Positions 38,527 to 50,045 of a DNA stretch of 64,000 nucleotides are shown in pieces. The stretch comes from Dysidea avara (lineage: Eukaryota; Porifera; Demospongiae; Dictyoceratida; Dysideidae): positions 15,283,682 to 15,347,681 of the forward strand of contig NC_089275.1 in assembly GCF_963678975.1 (NCBI RefSeq), in the 5' to 3' direction. The position numbers and the translations under genes are program-made. The first letter of the stretch is position 1, and each line of letters opens with the position of its first letter. A model generated the notes under the pieces. It was not told where the DNA came from and made no database searches. It worked only from the letters and a program-made list of their open reading frames with translations.

Positions 38527-39390
38527 TATCAAGACTCACGGTAGTGAGTCGCGAGGCCAAGAAGCACAAAGCTCGCGCCCACAAAATTAATAAACACGCG
38601 ACCACTACTGTAATCAAGTCGTGCGGCCCAAGAAGCCGGCGCGTAACACCCGTAAGTATATTGACAGGAAGAAAGAAAACGCAATTTTCGCACCTCCGTA
38701 GCTCTGTGCTGCCTTGATGAAACTAGACGATTTTTGCTGTGGACACTCCCTCCACCTTCAGCACTCCACATTCCAAATTTGAGCGAAATCGCTTCAAGCG
38801 TTCCCGAGATATGCGACTTCAAAAATTGGCTTAGTTTCTTCGTTTTTTTTCTTCTTATTTTTCTTCCTCTTTTCGCACACTTACAAAAACTGCTATAAAA
38901 CGCGAACGCCATATTCGATCGCCTTGAAATTTGGCGCACAGAAGGGAGGTATAAAGGCGCATCTCTGTACCGACTGTGGCTGGAATACGATAAACAGGCA
39001 AAGAGTTATGAGCGATTATTCACGAAAAATAACACCAATATGTTGTCACGCCTACAGGGTAAACCGCGTATGGGAAGAAGCTGAAAATCGGTGGGTGAAT
39101 AGGTTAACTATTGAACCTCAAACCTTTTGTGGTTTGAAAGAAATCGAGCTAAAAACCAGGAAGATACAGCGAAAAAACCAACAGTGTGTAACAATTACGC
39201 AATCGAGATTAGCTAATAAAAAACAACTGCTTGCCACGCCTACCAGGTAAACCGCTTGGGGTAATGCTTTGAAAATCGCTGTACAGATGGAGTTATCATC
39301 TTAGAAAGGCTCTTCAATGGTGTAGAAGAATCAGACTTAAAGCCACGGAGTTATAACACGAAATCCAACTTGATGTAGCAAGTGGGAGAT
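38527..39390. other. GC-richer unidentified segment at the palindrome centre
   Basis: Sequence unlike the surrounding arms, richer in CG. It holds a 136-residue minus-strand frame (38529-38939) and a 108-residue plus frame (38924-39250). The minus frame has a basic R-R-K-K-T-K-K patch and a hydrophobic end (F-V-G-A-S-F-V-L-L-G-L). Neither is recognised and both may be chance frames in a repeat. It starts exactly where left-arm homology ends. Confidence 0.4.
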
Positions 39391-39394
39391 CGAG

Positions 39395-41915
39395 ATACTC
39401 TAATAGAGCAGTCACCCTAATAGAGCAGTCATCCTAATAGAGCAGTCACCCGAAGAGAATTCAAGAGATCAGCTAGAAACAAGTAACCTGTATAGAGATC
39501 AGCTACAAACAAGTCACCCTGTAGAGAGATCAGCCACAAACAATTCACCCTGTAGAGAGATCAGCTAGAAGGAGTTACCTTGCAGGGAATTCATGCAACT
39601 ATAGAAAGAGATAATTCAGCTAGAAGAAATCACCTTGTAGAGTTCAGCTACAAAGAAACCACAATGTAGAGAGTTCAGCTACAAACAAATCACCCTGTAG
39701 AGAGATCAGCTAGAAGAAGTTAACTTGTAGAGAGTTCAGCTACAAAGAAACCATCATGTAGAGAGTTCAGCTGCAAACAAATCACCTGTAGAGAGTTCAG
39801 CTACAAAGAAATCTCCCTGTAGAGAGATCAGCTAGGAGAAGTTTCCTTGTAGAGAGTTCAGTTACAAAGAAACCACCATGTAAAGAATTCGTTTACAAAC
39901 TAGTGACCCTGTAGAGACATCAGCTAGAAGAAGTTACCTTGAAAAGAGTTCAGCTACATAGAAACCATTCTGTAAAGATCTCAGCTGCAAAAAAAATCAC
40001 CTATACAGAATACCACTACAAACAAATCACTCTATAGAAAGATCAGCTAGAAGAAGTTACCTCATAGAGAGTTCAGTTACAAAGTAACCACCATGTAGAG
40101 AATTCATTTACAAACTAGTGACCCTGTAGAGACATCAGCTAGAAGAAGTTACCTTGTAAAGAGTTCAGCTACATAGAAATCATTCTGTAAAGATCTCAGC
40201 TGCAAAAAAATCACCTATACAGAATTCCACTACAAACAAATCACTCTATAGAAAGATCAGCTAGAAGAAGTTACCTCGTAGAGAGTTCAGTTACAAAGTA
40301 ACCACCATGTAGAGAATTCATTTACAAACTAGTGACCCTGTAGAGACATCAGCTAGAAGAAGTTACCTTGTAAAGAGTTCAGCTACATAGAAACCATTCT
40401 GTAAAGAGCTCAGCTGCAAACAAATCACCTGTACAGAATTCAGCTACAAACAAATCACCCTGTAGAGAGATCAGCTAGAAGAAGTTACCTTGTTGATAGT
40501 TCAGCTACAAGCAAATCATCCTGTAGAGAGATCAGCTAGAAGAAGTTACCTTGTAGAGAGTTCAGCTACAAAGAAACCATCATGTAGAGAGTTCAGCTGC
40601 AAACAAATCACCTGTAGAGAGTTCAGCTACAAACAAATCTCCCTGTAGAAAGATCAGCTAGAAGAAGTTACCTTGTAGAGAGTTCAGCCACAAATTTAAA
40701 GAAACCATCATGTGGAGAGTTCAGCTGCAAACAAATCACCTGTAGAGAGTTCAGCTACAAAGAAACCACCATGTAGGGAGTTCAGCTAGAAGAAGTTACC
40801 TTGTAGAGAGTTCAGCTACAAAGAAACCGTAAAGAGCTCAGCTGCAAACAAATCACCTGTACAGAATTCAGCTACAAACAAATCACCCTGTAGAGAGATC
40901 AGCTAGAAGAAGTTACCTTGTAGATAGTTCAGTTACAAAGAAACTACCATGTAGAAAGTTCAGCTACAAACTAGTGACCTTGTGGAGACATCAGCTAGAA
41001 GAAACTACCTTGTAGAGAGCTCAGCGACAAAGAAACCATTCTGTAAAGAGCTCAGCTGCAAACAAATCACCTGTACAGAATTCAGCTACAAACAAATCAC
41101 CCTGTAGAAAGATCAGCTAGAAGAAGTCACCTTGTAGAGAGTTCAGCTACAAAGAAACCACCATGTAGGGAGTTTGGCTAGAAGAAGTTACCTTGTAGAG
41201 AGTTCAGCTACAAAGAAACCATCATGAAAAGAGTTCAGCTGCAAACAAATCTCCCTGTAGAGAGTTCAGTTAGAAGAAGTTACCTTGTAGAGAGTTCAGC
41301 TACAAAGAAACCATTCTGTAAAGAGCTCAGCTGCAAACAAATCACCTGTAGAGAGTTCAGCTACAAAGAAACCACCATGTAGGGAGTTCAGCTAGAAGAA
41401 GTTACCTTGTAGAGAGTTCAGCTACAAAGAAACCGTAAAGAGCTCAGCTGCAAACAAATCACCTGTACAGAATTCAGCTACAAACAAATCACCCTGTAGA
41501 GAGATCAGCTAGAAGAAGTTACCTTGTAGATAGTTCAGCTACAAACAAATCTCCCTGTAGAGAGATCAGCTAGAAGAAATTACCTTGTAAAGAGTTCAGC
41601 TACAAAGAAACCATCATGAAAAGAGTTCAGCTGCAAACAAATCTCCCTGTAGAGAGTTCAGTTAGAAGAAGTTACCTTGTAGAGAGTTCAGCTACAAAGA
41701 AACCGTAAAGAGCTCAGCTGCAAACAAATCACCTGTACAGAATTCAGCTACAAACAAATCACCCTGTAGAGAGATCAGCTAGAAGAAGTTACCTTGTAGA
41801 TAGTTCAGCTACAAACAAATCTCCCTGTAGAGAGATCAGCTAGAAGAAATTACCTTGTAAAGAGTTCAGCTACAAAGAAACCATCATGTAGAGAGTTCAG
41901 CTGCAAAGAAATCAC
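39395..41915. repeat. Satellite array, about 31-bp monomers with higher-order pattern
   Basis: About 80 tandem monomers of 30-31 bp start near GTAGAGAGTTCAGCTACAAA. Four variant types alternate (ends GAAGAAGTTACCTT, AAAGAAACCACCAT, GCAAACAAATCACCT, ACAAACAAATCACCCT). Multi-monomer blocks repeat at roughly 270 bp near the right end (the AAACCGTAAAGAGCTC junction recurs at about 41,430 and 41,700). The array begins with three units of CTAATAGAGCAGTCAC, the motif found inside several transposons here. Confidence 0.92.
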
Positions 41916-42290
41916 CACTGCCCAAATTTCAAGGCAATAGCTCTTTCCAATCTGAAGTTATCAATTGTCAAAGTTGGCAAATTGGATGTGTGAAAGGCCC
42001 CTTTTCGCAAATTCGGTCACATATGTATTATATGTGACCGGATTTACGAAAAAGGGTCTTCCACACACATTCAATTCTATGAACTTGAATGACCATACCT
42101 TTGTGCTCAAAGAAGATACTAACCTGAAATTTTGTTCGTGTATTAACCTATGTTGTTACTCATCACTGTCCAAATTTCAAGGCAATACTATTTTCCTATC
42201 TGACATTATGAACTGCCAAAGTTCGTAAATTGGATGTGTGTGGAAGACCCCTTTTCGCAAATCCGGTCACATATATATAATTTGTACATT
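41916..42290. repeat. Direct and inverted repeats closing the satellite
   Basis: Two direct copies of a roughly 90-bp block (CCAAATTTCAAGGCAATA ... AAATTGGATGTGTG) lie at about 41,928 and 42,167. Between them sits a hairpin whose arms read TATGTGACCGGATTT(A/G)CGAAAA. A third copy of that arm ends the region at 42,275. This looks like the end of a composite element that contains the satellite. Confidence 0.6.
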
Positions 42291-42420
42291 TACTAAATAT
42301 TTAAAGTACATCTACTTCATCTTTTCTTCTTCCTGTAGTAAAGAAAAAAAACATAGGTTAAAAAAGTCCCAAAGTTGGCCATAGGCCGGCTTTGGGGTAT
42401 ACAATTACAAAAAGAAATGA

Positions 42421-42753
42421 AATCTAATCCAAAACAGCCAAGCTGTAAAAAAAGTGTGCGGCCCTCAGAAAGGCTATGGTGAAAAAAGATGTGAAATCCA
42501 AGGTGGCGGCCAAGAAATGGCTGTGATGGTAGGTTAATGGTAAAAATTTTAATAACGACAATTCAGGTGAATTTTGTGCCAATTGACCAAGCGGCACAAT
42601 AATTCACCAGAATTGTTGTTATTAAAATTTTACCATTAACCTACCATCACAGCCATTTCTTGGCCGCCACCTTGGATTTCACATCTTTTTTCACCATAGC
42701 CTTTCTGAGGGCCGCACACTTTTTTTACAGCTTGGCTGTTTTGGATTAGATTA
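42421..42753. repeat. Near-perfect 333-bp foldback (hairpin) element
   Basis: The left arm (from 42,421) and right arm (to 42,753) are reverse complements over about 160 bp with only two mismatches and one indel. The TTGTGCC/GGCACAA pair extends the stem to a 12-base loop (AATTGACCAAGC). Ends read CTAATCCAAAACAGCC. If transcribed it would give a long double-stranded RNA. Probably a foldback-type transposon. Confidence 0.9.
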
Positions 42754-43088
42754 AATCTTTCTTCAATGAAAGTTTTTGTCTTTTGAAATTAGTGTACAAT
42801 TGTAACTACTGTAGCTACAAGAATTACCAGATACATAAAAGTTCCGTACTCGTGTAATTACATAGGACTCATAGATTACTACTGGTACTATACATCTATA
42901 CAGTTTGATAGCTTGCTAGTTGTTTATGATTACTTAACAATGAACATACAGATATTTCCTTTCCATGAATACATTCCTTTCCATGAATACATGTAACTAC
43001 GTATAGTGTGTTATACAATCATACATTTACCAGTGTAATATTCTCTGAAATTCTTCACATCAATGATCATTAAGGTAGTTAGTAATAG

Positions 43089-43095
43089 TATAAAA
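43089..43095 (+). promoter_or_regulatory. TATA box of copy E
   Basis: TATAAAA, 84 bp before the ATG at 43179, preceded by the conserved GGTAGTTAGTAATAG and followed by the shared leader. Confidence 0.7.
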
Positions 43096-43178
43096 TCCAT
43101 TAGAGTTTGTACTCACTTCACTTCAACTAATCATTACCTATCAGTGATAAACTTGTTAACATCATAAGATAATTCACA

Positions 43179-43919
43179 ATGAAGATCTTTTCACTGGCTA
43201 TTGGATGTTTCTTGATCATTAGCACTCTGCACTCTTCCTCTTTGGCTGCCCCTACTCTACAACTACAACAACATCAAGCTCCTCTTTCACATGTTAAACG
43301 AAATCAAGATGACAGAAATGCTTTATTCATTGCATATAGTTGTCGGATTATGACAACAATTAACATTGTCAGAAATAAACTTGCTGTAAGTTCAACACAA
43401 ACACTGTGTACATATTTATGTATATTATTCTGTTACAGTCTATGCCTGTAGAGCAATGTGCTAGGGGACTATTATTTACACTTCAAGGTGGACTTCTAAC
43501 ACGTTACCAACAGCTCGATGCACCTCAGTGTACTAATATTACACACATTAATGCTTTCCTATTCAAACTAGTCTTCATGACAAATGATCCTCAAACACAA
43601 GACATCCTTTATCACTTACAAGTGGCAACAGCTAATCTTAATCATATTCATGTGAGTTGAAACTAAACCCTCTACATTATCATGTGCAGTGTTTATATGA
43701 TGTTTTGTGTTTGTTACACAGCTGGATTTAACAGGAGTGTACTGTCCAACTTTCACTTTCACTGAATATTTACAAATATATAGACACATGGACCAAGTGT
43801 TCCATAATCCAGACAGTTTGTACTGCATACTCACCTCCCTAAACCATCACCTTCTTCCACTGTTAACAAATGAAGATCGTGGAGTTACCATTACTGAAAT
43901 ACCACAATGTCTGAGTTGA
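43179..43919 (+). CDS. Secreted six-cysteine protein, copy E
   Basis: Exons 43179-43385, 43439-43651 and 43722-43919, phase 0, 205 residues. Signal peptide, K-R pair and six mature cysteines are present. Specific changes are Leu22, Asn66 (V-R-N-K-L) and Gln123, and the tail reads P-Q-C-L-S. It is the innermost right-arm copy and opposes copy D head to head across the centre. Its upstream region beyond 43,030 is unlike that of any other copy because the centre begins there. ATTAAA at 43,959 may be its polyadenylation signal. Confidence 0.85.
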
Positions 43920-44311
43920 AACATGTATGAATTATGGAATCTAATATGGACATGATTTATTAAAATATATTGTGTATCATGGATGTACATTAATTTTTGT
44001 GGTACATAAATAAGCAAAATTTAATTAAAGTTATAATTAGTCTAAGCAAATATGTAGCTGTAGCTGTTGCAGGTGGGGATACGATGATACTACCAGCATA
44101 AATTTATAAATAATAGAAGTATATAGAGTAAGAAAATCTACTGTTTGTACTGTTTTAATAATAAAACAGTAAAAATTCCAACACGAGTTATACTAACTGA
44201 TCTACTCTAATAAAACAGTCAGGTAGACTGATCATTAATACTGGTTTAATATACCAATATATTTTATGTATATTATAGGACTGTGCTATCACTTCTATGC
44301 TAATCTGTTTA

Positions 44312-44674
44312 CAGGGCCGCCCACAGGGGGGGGGGGGGGGCAACTGGGGCATTTTGCCCCGGGCCCCAGCCTGAAAGGGGCCCCAGGAGGCCCCATGAAG
44401 TGCCCCCTGAATACCTGTTTTAAAGATCGATATACTCTAATAGAGCAGTCAGATCTAAATACTCTAATAGAGCAGTCACAGTATTCTTCAGAGGAGCAGT
44501 GTAGCAAGCTTATAGATAAGGAGATATGGTTGGTGATGGGTAGTTATTGTCATTGCCAGCAGGTTGTGACCTTTTTTTTTTTTTTTTTTTTTTTTGGTCT
44601 TCATTATACAACTGGGTGAAGGGCCCCACTTTAACTCTTTGTCCTGGGCCCCTTAATTTCTCTGGGCGGCCCTG
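44312..44674. mobile_element. hAT-type 363-bp element with perfect 8-bp duplication
   Basis: Termini are CAGGGCCGCCCACAGG and (reversed) CAGGGCCGCCCAGAGA. Both flanks read TCTGTTTA (44304-44311 and 44675-44682). G-, C- and T-homopolymer runs lie inside, along with two copies of CTCTAATAGAGCAGTCA. No coding capacity: the frames across the T run are accidental. Confidence 0.92.
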
Positions 44675-44984
44675 TCTGTTTATATACTTGTACTCCATTA
44701 AGCAAAAATGTGGAGAATCCATGATATGCATGAACACTATGAGGTGATCAGATTATCATAAAATTTAGATTGCTTTGGTGCATTGGTAAAGCTAGATGCT
44801 GAACACATTTTCTAAAGCATTGAGGCAATTTGCATCAAGTTTATGTTACAGACTATTTTATGCATTAACAAAGTACAACATAAATGCAGTAAAGAAAATT
44901 AAAAGTGGAAACAAATTTGATATTAGCAACTACCTAGATGTGTAATGGTTATTGCAACATTTGTTGGGATAAATATATATATAA

Positions 44985-45140
44985 TAATGGCAATAATCAA
45001 CAGTGAGACACTATCAAGAAGTGATTATTTGTTTCTTCAAAAATGCAGCAACTAACAAGAGAATCTGGCTTTCAACCGCCTACAACTTAGCATGCTTGTG
45101 CCCTTCCCCTTGCCAGCTCCTGGATCCACCCCTGCATTGT
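44985..45140. mobile_element. Truncated copy of the 13.9-kb element
   Basis: About 155 bp match 14,195-14,350 (AGTGAGACACTA..., CCTACAACTTAGC..., CTCCTGGATCC). Only the right end is present, with GGATCCACCCCTG as terminus. Confidence 0.65.
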
Positions 45141-45189
45141 AACATTTTTTGGAATATATATATATAATGTATACTTTTTACCATAAATT

Positions 45190-45836
45190 AAGTGACTCTA
45201 TTTTGGAATACCATACATTTTGGCATATCAGTCAATTTCCTTTTTTATAGCTAAAATGAAGCACTGAGTGATTATCTATCTTGTGTGAAACATTTGTGAT
45301 GATACATTGAAGCATTCCAAAGATATGGCTAATTTACTATCTAATACATAACAAACTAACTATTCAATATCAATATTATTTATAAAACTGTATAGTGATC
45401 AGGGGTGACACTATTGATGACAAATCACTTTGTTGACAAAGATCTCCATTCTTACAATCTAAAATGGATGAAAATAGATCCTTGAGTGTTATTTTAATCA
45501 TGTGTTCTTTGTGCTTTTCCTCAATTAAATCACTTGTATTATTGTCTGAAGACAAGTAAATGTTTGGTTTTAGGAATTAACAAATCACCCAATTTGAAAG
45601 TTAATTGCTGTCCCAAACACTGTGAAACTACTACATGGTCTGATATAATTGAGTATATCTCCTAGAATAAAGAAGCTATATATGGGTGTGAAACTTTACA
45701 GCAAAGAAAGCTTAATAGTTGCTTTATCAAACTGTACAAAAAATTAATTTTAAAAAATCTCTGAAATTTTAAATTGAGTATTCCCACAAATTTTGCACAT
45801 GCCCAAATGTATGGTTTTCCAAAATAGGGTCACATA
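45190..45836. mobile_element. Non-autonomous element with about 40-bp inverted ends
   Basis: The left end (AGTGACTCTATTTTGGAATA, then CCATACATTTTGGCAT) is the approximate reverse complement of the right end (TGCCCAAATGTATGG, then CCAAAATAGGGTCACAT). About 650 bp, no gene inside. The terminus resembles the GTGACCGGATTT arm beside the satellite, possibly a related family. Confidence 0.55.
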
Positions 45837-46149
45837 TTACATTGGCATTATTTATTTTATAGATTTATTTTACTTGGTCTTTAGTTACATATTTCTACCT
45901 ACAAAATTTGAGTTACCTGAGTTTCCACCCATATTTGGGTTAAACTGATCTACCTATTATTTTTTACTGTGACCTCTGCTGGAATGAGCAAGAAGTGTAA
46001 GCATATCTGGCAAGCATTGTAGCCATCCAAAGAAACACTCTATAGATTCTAGACAATTTTATACATTTCCAACACCTTTCAAAGTTTCCACACTTATTAT
46101 CATCTTTATGACAAGGATGCAAGGGAAAGGTTGTTCAGTAAATGAACTG

Positions 46150-47045
46150 ATAAATGGACCATGACTGCCAACACTTGAGATGTGCCCTTACTTTTTTTCA
46201 ATTTATGTCAATGACTTGCCAAGTGTCACAGTTATTTCTTTGTCTGACACTATTATGTATGCAGATGATATTGACCTGCATTTCAGCCACAGTGACCTTT
46301 CTGTAGTTGAAAATATTCTTCATGCTGATGCTGAGAATGTATCCACATGGCTGATTGTTAACAGATTGAGATTGAATGTAATAAAGTCATTATGTATGCT
46401 GATTGGTTCCTGCCAGAGAACTAAAGGACAGAATCATAAATCAACATTGAATGGTAGTATTTAAAAGCAGGTTTGTACTACCAAGTATCTAAGTGCATAT
46501 CTAGATCAACATCTTACTTGGCAAGCTCATGTGGATTATGTTCTGAGTAGAGTCAGAAACTTCATGCTGTAAATCGTGTTAAGCCTATTTCCCCTAAGAG
46601 TTATTCAGTTGTTGTATCAAGCTTATATACTATCAGTTTTGGATTACTGTGATACTGTGTGGTCACCATCAAACTCTACTGGTACTCGTCGTCTGGAGAG
46701 ACTTCATTCTAAATTTACTTCATGCATTATTGCTTTCTTCCATTAATTTTAACTTTCAATCAACTATAACTTAAAGGCATACTTTTCATACAGCGTTAGA
46801 GATTTTTAGAATTGTTATTAAGATCTCTCCTCCTTATTTACATAAAATATTCTCTTATGCTGTGGATGTCACTGGTCACTCTGGTAGAAGTGTACACAGA
46901 TTGTTTGCTCCTAGTGTGAGAATTAATTAGAATTAATTATAGTAAGCAGTCACTGGCATTTAGGGGCACAGCCACTTGGAACAGTTTACCTAAAGCACTG
47001 TATGGTGCTAAAACTGTCAATGAGTTTTAAAAATTGTATTGTGTG
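46150..47045 (+). pseudogene. Decayed non-LTR reverse transcriptase, right arm
   Basis: Mirror copy of the relic at 36 kb. It retains F-S-I-Y-V-N-D-L-P, the Y-A-D-D box, W-L-I-V-N-R-L-R-L-N, then V-L-D-Y-C-D-T-V-W-S-P and the C-terminal part, with in-frame stops and frameshifts. It keeps the canonical Y-A-D-D where the left copy has Y-V-D-D, so the two have decayed independently since duplication. Confidence 0.8.
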
Positions 47046-47880
47046 TGATGTAGCTACTTTTACTTGTGTGTGTGTATAGGTGTACTGTATCTTGTATTTT
47101 ATTGTGGTCTCAGGGCACAGCTGAAAACCAGCCTTCCTTGGCTGATGCTGTTTTCTGGACTTTAATATTTGTAAAAATACGTTAGTCAGCCAACATTGAG
47201 CTTGATTAAGCTCTGTGGAAATTCTTTATGTCACATAGTAGGACAGAAATTGTACACATCAGCAAACAACACTTCTTAATATCCTGTATACTTTGCCTAG
47301 TCATAGCAGAAAATTATATAGTTAAGATTGCTACCCACATCCACTGCTACTAGCTAACTATTTTGTATAAATCATACAATGTTTATTCTAATGAGGAATT
47401 CTGTGATATTATATCCTCGTGATCTTCTACCTCACGTGTGCATATGGGAATATTACAAGGAAGGTTATACTGTTTTAAATTTCTCTATTTTTTACTGGTA
47501 TTTACTGAAAGGCTGTTAGGTTTCTTTAGACCAATCTTGCGTGCTATGTTATATTATTATTGCAACCAACTACTTGCCATTAACAAGTTACAAATGAATG
47601 GACAAGTGTAGTAAACTAGTAAACACTCAGTATAGGATAAATAATACAATTCTTGTGTATCAACTATTGTGTGGAACAAGGAAGAAATTCTGTGTTGTGG
47701 ACTGATCAATGGACCATTAAATCCCTAATCTCATTCTATCCAAGATTAATCAAAAAAATAACCATTTTTCAACAAAATGATCATGAGCTACAAATTCATG
47801 CACAGAATATCCCAACAATTCTTGTGTATCAACTATTTTGTGGAACAAGGAAAGAAATTCAAGTATAGCTAAAACATCTG

Positions 47881-48162
47881 TTGGTGCTTACTAACCTTAA
47901 TGTGTGGAATCTGGTGCGTGTGAAAAAGAAAGTAACTCACCGGTACTGTTACTATAGCTTGTCTTCATGGAACATCCTGGCTGGACAGTTATTATACATT
48001 ACTTATAATCTAAACAAGTTACAAGTGAGTGAACAAAAGATATTTTGTATAAGTTTATTAATGTTTTGTGATGTGCACATAATATTACAATTAATTCTGG
48101 TTCAAGCTGGTAATGTATACTTCCTGCCGTTTGGAAGAATAAGATTCCAAAATCCAAACTAA
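47881..48162 (+). other. Exon-like block with GTGAGT donor, right arm
   Basis: Mirror of 35121-35330: N-V-W-N-L-V-R-V-K-K-K-V-T ... S-S-W-N-I-L-A-G-Q-L-L-Y-I ... N-K-L-Q, then the GTGAGT donor at about 48,026. A possible next exon starts after TTCAAG near 48,104. Reading frame and donor are conserved between arms. Confidence 0.4.
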
Positions 48163-48222
48163 AATTTGACATGCTGTTTCATAACCGGTGGATTATCATA
48201 TGATCCTTAAGCCCCAAATATC

Positions 48223-48492
48223 TTGCACCACTCAAAATTTATGATGGACTGCTCTGCAGTCTGCAGTAGTATAAAGCTCAGAATCATTAGTAGTAGTAGT
48301 AGTAGTAGTTTTGTACAGCATTATGCAAAGAATAATGTACCAACTGTTTCTCCAAGTTTCATAGTATTTCCTCAAGCATCTGTAACTGACAACTCAATGT
48401 TTGGTGATATGTGCTACTGTGGAAATCATTTAGGATATCATTTCCCTTCCCTACACAGTATCCTTAATGGTAGCTTAGATAAAAGTGAATAA
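48223..48492 (+). other. ORF block of the second gene, right arm
   Basis: An 89-residue frame, mirror of 34711-34962, intact through S-P-S-F-I-V-F-P-Q, M-C-Y-C-G-N-H and the D-K-S-E end. The serine run is encoded by an AGT repeat of equal length in both arms. Confidence 0.4.
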
Positions 48493-49218
48493 ATAAATCA
48501 TGATTGATGTAGAAAATTATATCTTCCCTATTTATAAACTATTAAAGGAAGCCCCCCATTCAAGGAATGTTTAAGGAAAATTAAAAAGGAAAGCAGCTAA
48601 TGAAAGTTCTAAGGACCAAATATTATGGATCTCATCCAAAATGGAGATTTACAATTCAGCTGTAACTTATACTTAGCACTGATAACAGTTACTAACTTTG
48701 TAAACTTTCATCAAAGTGGCACACAGCTATAGTTTAGGGTGAATGTTTTAAAAAGCAAGACTACACACATTTATCATGATAGCATACAATTTTCTGAAAG
48801 GTAAAAGTTCAAAATTAAGTAAACATATTTTGATTACTAATTTTTCTAGCTTTGTTCTCACTAATTCCAATGACTGTCAAAATAATGTTCATCATAAAAT
48901 TAGTATTAGTGAAGTTAAAAAGAAATGCTTCAATACATACACATAACTATGTATTAATACGCCCCAAATAAATAGCATGTATATTGTACGCACTGTACAG
49001 TGATTGAATTTAATCCCTTTATTACAAAAAAATGTGCATAACTGTGTAACAGTGTATACAGTATATCAACATTGATCATTGGACATAGCAACATATTTCC
49101 TTTCCAAGTATTTTCTCCATACCATAACAGCACATTTAACCATGAAAATGTACATCATCAAAGTGTGATATTCTCTGAAATTCTTCACATCAATGATCAT
49201 TTAGGTAGTTAGTAATAG

Positions 49219-49226
49219 TATAAAAA
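49219..49226 (+). promoter_or_regulatory. TATA box of copy F
   Basis: TATAAAAA, about 74 bp before the ATG at 49300, in the conserved GGTAGTTAGTAATAG context. Confidence 0.7.
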
Positions 49227-49299
49227 CCGTTAGAGTTTGTACTCACTTCACTTCAACTAATCATTACTTATCAGTGATAAACTTAGAAGATAATTTACA

Positions 49300-50045
49300 A
49301 TGAAGATCTTCTCACTGGCTATTGGATGTTTCTTCATCATTAGTACTCTGCACTCTTCCTCTTCAGCTGCTCCTACTCTACAACTACAACAACATCAAGC
49401 TCCTCTTTCACATGTTAAACGAAATCAAGATGACAGAAATGCTTTATTCATTGCATATAGTTGTCGGATAATGACAACAATTAACATTGTCAGAGATAAA
49501 CTTGCTGTAAGTTCAACACAAACACTATGTTAAATACATATTTATGTATATTGTTCTGTTACAGTCTATGCCTTATGAGCAATGTGCTAGGGGACTATTA
49601 TCTACACTTCAAGCTGGACTTCTAACACGTTACCAACAGCTCGATGCACCTCAGTGTACTAATATTACACACATTAATGCTTTCCTATTCAAACTAGTGT
49701 TCATGACAAATGATCCTCAAACACGAGACATCCTTTATCACTTACAAGTGGCAACAGCTAATCTTAATCATATTCATGTGAGTTGAAACCAAACCCTCTA
49801 CATTAACATGTGCAGTGTTTATATGATATTTTGTGTTTGTTACACAGCTGGATCTAACAGGAGAGTACTGTCCAACTTTCACTTTCAATGAATACTTACA
49901 AATATATAGACACATGGACCAAGTGTTCCATAATCCAGACAGTTTGTACTGCATACTCACCTCCCTAAACCACCACCTTCTTCCACTGTTAACAAATGAA
50001 GATCGTGGAGTTACCATTACTGAAATACCACCATGTCCGAGTTGA
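49300..50045 (+). CDS. Secreted six-cysteine protein, copy F
   Basis: Exons 49300-49506, 49565-49777 and 49848-50045, phase 0, 205 residues. Exon 1 is the closest to the family consensus. Specific changes are Tyr73 (M-P-Y-E-Q, shared with copy G), Ala86 in place of one Gly, Glu146 and Asn154, and the tail reads P-P-C-P-S. Its mirror partner is copy C, with which it shares both the 5' flank and a long 3' flank. Signal peptide, K-R pair, six cysteines and N-I-T site are all kept. Confidence 0.85.

Noticed and set aside
38924..39250. 108-residue plus-strand frame as a gene
   Set aside because: No start context, partner exon or recognisable motif; sits in repetitive-looking DNA next to the satellite.
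39395..41915. Possible CRISPR-like array
   Set aside because: Units are contiguous variants of one 31-bp monomer with no unique spacers, and the genome is animal.
44266..44747. Frames of 66-117 residues including a Phe run
   Set aside because: They lie inside a small hAT element and read through its G and T homopolymers.
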